A stretch of 10,588 nt of DNA from Caldisericaceae bacterium (GTDB lineage Bacteria > Calditrichota > Calditrichia > Calditrichales > Calditrichaceae). Positions 7,133 to 10,588 of this stretch are shown piece by piece. The notes below the pieces were generated by a model. That model ran no database searches and was not told where the DNA came from. It was given only the letters and a program-made list of their open reading frames with translations. The stretch is taken from the NCBI GenBank assembly GCA_021160885.1, contig JAGHBR010000088.1, positions 1 to 10,588 of the forward strand, written 5' to 3'. A program made the position numbers and the translations under genes. Numbering within the stretch: the first letter of the stretch is position 1; each line of letters opens with the position of its first letter.

Positions 7133-7333
7133 ATGGGAAAAATTGTTTTAGATGTAAAAGGGATGACCTGTCAGCATTGTGTGCATGCCGTGACCATGGC
7201 CATTCAATCCGTAGATGGTACCGAAGACATTGAAGTATATCTGGAAAGTGGCCAGGCCGAATTTTTTATTGAAGATGAAGCCAATATCGATCAGGTAAAA
7301 GAAGCCATCCATGAGGCAGGTTATCAGGTTTAA
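7133..7333 (+). CDS. CopZ-like heavy-metal-associated (HMA) domain chaperone
   Basis: A complete 66-residue single-domain protein with the ferredoxin-like HMA fold. The metal-binding loop is GMTCQHC (residues 10-16), with Cys13 and Cys16 binding Cu(I) or a similar soft metal; the following AVTMAIQSVDGTEDIEVYLESGQA and EAIHEAGYQV are the standard helix and strand elements. Such proteins carry copper in the cytoplasm to a P1-type ATPase or a regulator. No partner ATPase or CopY/CueR-like gene lies in this window, so the metal is inferred from the motif. The start follows AGAGGAA (7124-7130). The stop codon touches the stop codon of the convergent response regulator with no base between them. 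The candidate promoter upstream carries a palindrome. Confidence 0.9.
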   Translation: MGKIVLDVKGMTCQHCVHAVTMAIQSVDGTEDIEVYLESGQAEFFIEDEANIDQVKEAIHEAGYQV

Positions 7334-7344
7334 TCACACCTGAT
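7323..7344. other. Perfect inverted repeat over two abutting stop codons
   Basis: ATCAGGT (7323-7329) and ACCTGAT (7338-7344) form a 7-base perfect stem with an 8-base loop. The loop holds TAA of the HMA gene (7331-7333) and most of TGA of the response regulator (7334-7336 on the minus strand). There is no T-run on either side, so it is not a standard terminator by itself. On the minus strand it is the only hairpin after the response regulator, so it may help 3'-end stability. Confidence 0.45.
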
Positions 7345-8002
7345 CATCGAAGACAACCATTTTGGTGTCTTCGATGTATTTTTGAATTTTAATGGAATTT
7401 GGGCTACGGAATTTTTCCAGAATGAATTTAATTTTGGCGATGGCTCTTTCCATGCGATCCATGTATTCTATTTCTTTTTTACTCAAATTTTTTGATTTCA
7501 ATGATTCTTTGAGCAAAAAGAGGTTTCCGCTTAAAACAGTCAAAGGTTGATTTATTTCATGGTTTGCCGTTACAGCCATTGCCAAAACGGTGCGATCCCG
7601 TTCAAGTTCAAGAAGCTTTTTGTGTGTCCTTTTTAAATCGAGATGGGTTCGAATGCGAGCCAGAAGTTCTGTTCGATTAAAAGGCCTGGTAACATAATCG
7701 GCTGCGCCCAATTCAAAAGCCTTTTTGATCCCTTCTTCATCATTGCGTGAAGTCAAAAAAATGACCGGAATGAATTTTGTCCGATCAGATGCTTTTAGCT
7801 GTTCACAAACTTCAAAGCCATCCACTTTGGGCATCATGATATCTAATAAAATCAAATCAGGCTCCGCTTCAATAACCTTTTTATAAGCAATCGTACTATC
7901 TAATGTTGCTCCCACCAGATAATCTTCTTTGGTAAGAATGGATTTCAATAAATTTATGTTCATTTTATTATCATCAATAATGAAAATTTTTTCTTTTGCC
8001 AT
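7334..8002 (-). CDS. Response regulator: receiver domain plus HisKA/DHp-like helices, no ATPase
   Basis: A 222-residue protein. Residues 1-122 form a complete CheY-like receiver: acidic pair Asp10/Asp11, phospho-acceptor Asp54 in LLDIMMPKVDGFEV, switch Thr84, and YVTRPF (103-108), where Arg106 replaces the usual Lys. A short coiled linker (123-138) leads to AVTANHEINQPLT, with His148 in an H-box-like setting, and a second long helix to about residue 198. This is a histidine-kinase dimerisation (DHp) hairpin. The protein ends at 222 with no HATPase domain, and downstream on this strand lies only the antisense of the HMA gene, so no catalytic domain was split off. It may take phosphate from a kinase, act as a phosphotransfer or dimerisation partner, or work by protein contacts; it has no DNA-binding domain. 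The ATG at 8002 is preceded by GGGGT (minus, 8007-8011); an upstream in-frame start at 8089 adds a non-conserved leader and I rejected it. Confidence 0.85.
   Translation of the reverse strand: MAKEKIFIIDDNKMNINLLKSILTKEDYLVGATLDSTIAYKKVIEAEPDLILLDIMMPKVDGFEVCEQLKASDRTKFIPVIFLTSRNDEEGIKKAFELGAADYVTRPFNRTELLARIRTHLDLKRTHKKLLELERDRTVLAMAVTANHEINQPLTVLSGNLFLLKESLKSKNLSKKEIEYMDRMERAIAKIKFILEKFRSPNSIKIQKYIEDTKMVVFDDQV
7345..7384 (+). terminator. Intrinsic terminator of the HMA gene, inside the convergent coding region
   Basis: CATCGAAGAC (7345-7354) pairs perfectly with GTCTTCGATG (7367-7376). After a bulged A, ACC (7356-7358) can pair with GGT (7364-7366), leaving a 5-base loop. The plus strand then reads TATTTTTG (7377-7384), a fair T-run. 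This is a good Rho-independent terminator 12 bases after the HMA stop. It lies wholly within the last codons of the minus-strand response regulator, so this DNA encodes protein on one strand and ends transcription on the other. Confidence 0.65.
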
Positions 8003-8013
8003 TTTTACCCCAA

Positions 8014-8045
8014 TAAAAAGATTAAACGAATTATTAAAAAGATTA
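8014..8045. repeat. Two 11-base direct repeats, 21 bases apart
   Basis: TAAAAAGATTA occurs at 8014-8024 and 8035-8045, each followed a few bases later by CGAA. The period of 21 bases is two helical turns, as expected for two protein monomers or dimers bound to one face of the DNA. The pair lies just upstream of the response regulator start (8002, minus strand) in the divergent gap 8003-8137, in the region where that gene's promoter or leader must be. The sequence is AT-rich, so chance cannot be excluded. Confidence 0.4.
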
Positions 8046-8089
8046 TTATCGAACCACTTTGAACTTAGTTTAACCAGAATTCCTTGCAT

Positions 8090-8118
8090 TTGATTTTTAT
8101 CACAGTAAATTGTAATAT
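8090..8118 (+). promoter_or_regulatory. Candidate promoter for the M48 peptidase cluster
   Basis: TTGATT (8090-8095) and TAATAT (8113-8118) are spaced 17 bases, each four of six to the sigma-70 consensus. The predicted transcript would start around 8125, just before the strong ribosome binding site AGAGGAG (8128-8134), which gives a very short leader. The call is weak because the region is AT-rich. Confidence 0.3.
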
Positions 8119-8137
8119 TTTAAAAAAAGAGGAGATC

Positions 8138-8854
8138 ATGGCGGACTTGTTTTATAAATTAGGAAAAAGGGTTGGTAAGTCTATTGTAAAAGGAAAATAC
8201 CTTTACAATTCTGCTTTTGGATCTGAAGAAGAGGCTTTGAATGCTGAATACCGTTTGGGAAGTTTGCTGGCTGGTGAAATTGAAAATCAGAATGGGTTAT
8301 TTGATTCGCCACTTCATCAGCTATTCCTTGATTCGATCTTAAAACGTCTTGTGATGCGTGTTAAAAACAAGAATCGAGTCTTTTTTGTAAAAATTCTAAA
8401 TGCCAACGACTTAAACGCTTTTGCCTTGCCCGGCGGTTTTATCTTTGTTACTGCGGCCCTGGTTGAACAACTTCAAAACGAAACAGATGAAATGGCCTTT
8501 GTGTTGGCCCATGAAATAATTCATATTGTTTCAAAACATCCTTTCAAAAGAATGGTTGCTTCTTACTCATTGGAAGCTTTACAGCGCTTTTTAAAAGGCG
8601 GCACAGTCATTAAAACTCTGGGACAGGATATTATTAAAAAAGTCGTCAACAGCCATTATTCTCAGGCTAATGAATTTCAGGCTGATGAATATGGCACGCG
8701 TTTAATTTACAGCGCGGGCTTTGATCCACAGGGAGCCTTGGCTTTGCTAAAACGTTTCAAATCTATGAAAACAGAAGAGAAATTTTTTTACTATTTTTCA
8801 ACCCATCCTCCGTTAGAACAACGGATTAAACGTATTAAAAGAATGATAAAATAA
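8138..8854 (+). CDS. M48-family zinc metallopeptidase
   Basis: A 238-residue Ste24/Oma1/BepA-type peptidase. The zinc motif is HEIIH at 125-129, with Glu179 in NEFQADEYG as the expected third ligand and STHPPLEQRIKRI (about 221-233) as the typical C-terminal block. LNANDLNAFALPGGFIFV (about 87-104) is the strand and loop that precede the active-site helix in this family. The start at 8138 follows AGAGGAG closely; an in-frame ATG at 8084 has no such site and adds a non-family leader. No signal peptide, lipobox or membrane span is visible, unlike most M48 quality-control proteases, so it appears cytosolic. The basic N-terminus (YKLGKRVGKSIVKGKY) might bind membrane. It heads a cluster with the isomerase (14-base gap) and the aldo/keto reductase. 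Substrates are unknown; protein quality control is the usual role. Confidence 0.87.
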   Translation: MADLFYKLGKRVGKSIVKGKYLYNSAFGSEEEALNAEYRLGSLLAGEIENQNGLFDSPLHQLFLDSILKRLVMRVKNKNRVFFVKILNANDLNAFALPGGFIFVTAALVEQLQNETDEMAFVLAHEIIHIVSKHPFKRMVASYSLEALQRFLKGGTVIKTLGQDIIKKVVNSHYSQANEFQADEYGTRLIYSAGFDPQGALALLKRFKSMKTEEKFFYYFSTHPPLEQRIKRIKRMIK

Positions 8855-8868
8855 TCAAAGGTAGTGGT

Positions 8869-9507
8869 ATGTCTAAGTTAATTACGGTAAAAGATGTCGA
8901 GCAAGCTGCCAAAGGAAGCAAAAAAATCGTTTTGCAGCCAGGGAGCATGATTACGCCTTTGGCCAAAGATCGGGCAAAAGAGTTGAAAGTGGAATTTATC
9001 GAGGCCAGGCAGACTGCCTTGAATCAGGTTCCTGATAATCAGCTGCAAGATGCTCAACAATTGCGAATAGCCATAGGAGCTGACCATGGTGGTTATTACC
9101 TGAAAGAAGAACTTAAAAAATTTCTTTTAGAAAAAAAATACGATGTGATTGATATGGGAACGCATGGTCCTGAGGCCTGCGATTATCCCGACTTTGCTTT
9201 TAAAGTTGCCGAACAGGTTGCCTCAGGCAAGGCCAAGCGGGGTATAATGATTGATAGTGTGGGCATTGGCTCAGCCATGGCTGCCAACCGGGTGCCGGGT
9301 ATTCTGGCCGCAAAATGTAATAACGTGGTGGAGGCCAAAAGCGCCCGTGAACACAATTACGCCAATGTATTGACATTGGGAGCCAAAATCATAGGAAGCA
9401 ATATGGCCAGAGAAATTGTCCTGGCTTTTTTAAATACTCCGGGCGGGGCAGAACGGCATCAGCGCAGAATACGTAAAATATTGGATTACAAAAGTAAAAT
9501 AAAATAG
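8869..9507 (+). CDS. RpiB/LacA-family sugar-phosphate isomerase with N-terminal extension
   Basis: A 212-residue protein. Residues about 66-208 are a full RpiB/LacAB isomerase domain, which interconverts ribose-5-phosphate and ribulose-5-phosphate or related aldose and ketose phosphates. Visible active-site elements are ADHGG (71-75, Asp72 and His73), REHNYANV (160-167, His162 and Asn163) and GGAERHQRR (192-200, phosphate-binding Arg). At the catalytic-base position, where E. coli RpiB has Cys66 in LICGTGVG, this protein reads MIDSVGIG with Asp129. From memory LacA-type proteins also have Asp here, so the substrate may differ from ribose-5-phosphate. Residues 1-65 are an extension with LQPGSMITPLAKDRAKELKV (22-41). 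A similar TP-x-A-x-D motif occurs, as far as I recall, at the front of some microcompartment-related enzymes, but no shell genes are seen. The ribosome binding site AAGG is at 8858-8861. Confidence 0.85.
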   Translation: MSKLITVKDVEQAAKGSKKIVLQPGSMITPLAKDRAKELKVEFIEARQTALNQVPDNQLQDAQQLRIAIGADHGGYYLKEELKKFLLEKKYDVIDMGTHGPEACDYPDFAFKVAEQVASGKAKRGIMIDSVGIGSAMAANRVPGILAAKCNNVVEAKSAREHNYANVLTLGAKIIGSNMAREIVLAFLNTPGGAERHQRRIRKILDYKSKIK

Positions 9508-9518
9508 AGGAAACGGCG

Positions 9519-10517
9519 ATGGAATATCGTTTTTTAGGAAAATCGGGCTTAAAAGTCTCCGCATTATCCTTTGGCGCCTGGGTGACTTTTGGCGATCAGG
9601 TGGATGAACAAATTGCCTACAATTGCATGAAAGAAGCTTTTGAGTCTGGCGTTAATTTTTTCGATAACGCCGAAGCCTACGCCAGAGGTCAGGCCGAAAT
9701 TATGATGGGCAATATCATTAAGAAGGCAGGCTGGAAACGCTCTGACCTGGTCCTTTCAACGAAAATTTTCTGGGGAGGTAGTGGGCCTAATGATGTTGGC
9801 CTTTCGAGAAAGCATTTGTTTGAAGGCGCCCATGCAGCTTTGAAGCGTCTTCAGGTAGATTATGTTGATTTAATTTTCTGCCATCGTCCGGATCTTTACA
9901 CACCGATCGAAGAAATCGTCTGGAGCATGCATTTGCTCATCCAACAGGGCAAAGCGCTGTACTGGGGCGCCAGCGAATGGTCAGCTGAACAAATTCGCCA
10001 CGCTTACGAATTCGCGCGTAGCGAACACTTGATTCCTCCAACCATGGAACAACCTGAGTACAACATGTTTCGCCGCGAAAAAGTAGAACAGGAATTTTTA
10101 AATCTTTACAAAGATTTTGGACTTGGTACCACAACCTGGAGTCCACTGGCCAGCGGCATTTTAACAGGCAAATACAATAATGGTATTACGGAAGGTTCGA
10201 GACTTTCGTTAAAAGGTTACGAATGGTTAAAAGCCCGTATTGAATCGGAAGAAGGCAAGAAGAGAATTGAAAAAACGCGCAAATTAACCAAAATAGCCGA
10301 AGAGTTGGGTGTAACCATGGCACAACTGGCCATTGCCTGGTGTTTGAAAAATCCGAACGTCAGCACGGTAATTACCGGAGCATCGCGGCCTGAACAGGTA
10401 CAACAAAACATGAAAGCGCTCGATGTAGTCTCACGTTTAACGCCTGAAGTGATGGACAAGATCGAGGGCATTTTGCAAAACAAGCCAAATCCTCCTATGG
10501 ATTGGAGAAATATTTAA
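9519..10517 (+). CDS. Aldo/keto reductase, Kv-beta-like (AKR6-type)
   Basis: A 332-residue NADPH-dependent carbonyl reductase with a complete (alpha/beta)8 barrel. The catalytic tetrad is Asp49, Tyr54, Lys82 and His122 (FFDNAEAY, STKIFWG, CHRPD). The NADPH-binding parts are WGASEWS (149-155), WSPLASGILTGKY (207-219) and TGASRPEQVQQN (287-298). GLSRKHLFEG at 94-103 and the overall motif order are typical of the group related to voltage-gated potassium channel beta subunits and bacterial YghZ. Substrates are probably aldehydes or methylglyoxal-like carbonyls; the physiological one is unknown. The ribosome binding site AGAGGA (9506-9511) overlaps the isomerase stop codon, so the two genes are tightly linked and probably co-transcribed. 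It is the last gene of the cluster. Confidence 0.92.
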   Translation: MEYRFLGKSGLKVSALSFGAWVTFGDQVDEQIAYNCMKEAFESGVNFFDNAEAYARGQAEIMMGNIIKKAGWKRSDLVLSTKIFWGGSGPNDVGLSRKHLFEGAHAALKRLQVDYVDLIFCHRPDLYTPIEEIVWSMHLLIQQGKALYWGASEWSAEQIRHAYEFARSEHLIPPTMEQPEYNMFRREKVEQEFLNLYKDFGLGTTTWSPLASGILTGKYNNGITEGSRLSLKGYEWLKARIESEEGKKRIEKTRKLTKIAEELGVTMAQLAIAWCLKNPNVSTVITGASRPEQVQQNMKALDVVSRLTPEVMDKIEGILQNKPNPPMDWRNI

Positions 10518-10570
10518 GTCTGGAGGAAAAGGCGTTATTGGTCGGGTAGTTGAATGGAGTTAAAGGGTTA

Positions 10571-10588
10571 AGTGTATAAGAGTGTAAG
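10571..10588. repeat. Short imperfect tandem repeat at the right edge
   Basis: AGTGTATAAG (10571-10580) is followed directly by AGTGTAAG (10581-10588), and the unit may continue beyond the window. The 71 bases after the aldo/keto reductase hold a GGAGG (10521-10525) but no open frame of useful length behind it, and no hairpin terminator is visible. Confidence 0.35.

Noticed and set aside
8003..8089. Longer response regulator starting at 8089 (minus)
   Set aside because: The extra 29 residues are not receiver-like, and the GGGGT site fits the ATG at 8002.
8084..8137. Longer M48 peptidase starting at 8084
   Set aside because: The AGAGGAG at 8128-8134 would lie inside the coding region; it clearly serves the ATG at 8138.
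1..10588. CRISPR array, insertion sequence, tRNA, phage or toxin-antitoxin module
   Set aside because: No regularly spaced repeats, transposase motifs, cloverleaf or small paired genes of such type were seen on either strand.

Overview
The window looks like chromosomal DNA of a thermophilic Gram-negative bacterium, most likely Caldithrix abyssi (Calditrichota). The best single clue is the lipoprotein peptidase at 4328-6004. It is a short M49 dipeptidyl peptidase III with the five-residue zinc motif HEISH instead of HEXXGH, and from memory this is the hallmark of the characterised C. abyssi enzyme. The partial inositol-phosphate cytidylyltransferase-like gene at the left edge (thermolyte synthesis) and the moderate-to-low GC content fit this. 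The species call is inference from recalled knowledge; no search was run.

Layout. (1) 3-413, plus strand: C-terminal part of a sugar/inositol-phosphate nucleotidyltransferase, cut by the window edge. (2) 501-1226, minus strand: a Tat-exported Mn-type superoxide dismutase with its terminator at 411-444. (3) 1227-1588: a gene-poor stretch carrying a decayed dispersed palindromic repeat. (4) 1589-7005, plus strand: a tight four-gene cluster of secreted M64 peptidase, geranylgeranyl-reductase-family flavoprotein, DPP III lipoprotein and a lipoate-protein ligase gene broken by an in-frame TAA. (5) 7133-7333, plus strand: a small CopZ-like copper/heavy-metal chaperone. Its likely terminator lies inside the end of a convergent gene. 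(6) 7334-8002, minus strand: a response regulator whose receiver domain is joined to a histidine-kinase dimerisation-like helix pair but has no ATPase domain. (7) 8138-10517, plus strand: M48 peptidase, RpiB/LacA-family sugar-phosphate isomerase with an N-terminal extension, and a Kv-beta-type aldo/keto reductase, spaced 11-14 bases apart. The last 71 bases hold no gene.

How the parts may work together. Two exported zinc peptidases (M64 and M49) in one operon suggest extracytoplasmic protein and peptide breakdown, which fits a peptide-fermenting heterotroph. The flavoprotein would act on isoprenoid or quinone chains. The isomerase and aldo/keto reductase form a carbohydrate/aldehyde pair. I see no CRISPR array, insertion sequence, tRNA, rRNA or phage gene. 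The most unusual points are the broken lipoate ligase, the receiver-DHp protein without a catalytic domain, and the isomerase with aspartate at the usual catalytic cysteine position. I did not find a clear, wholly new multi-gene system.
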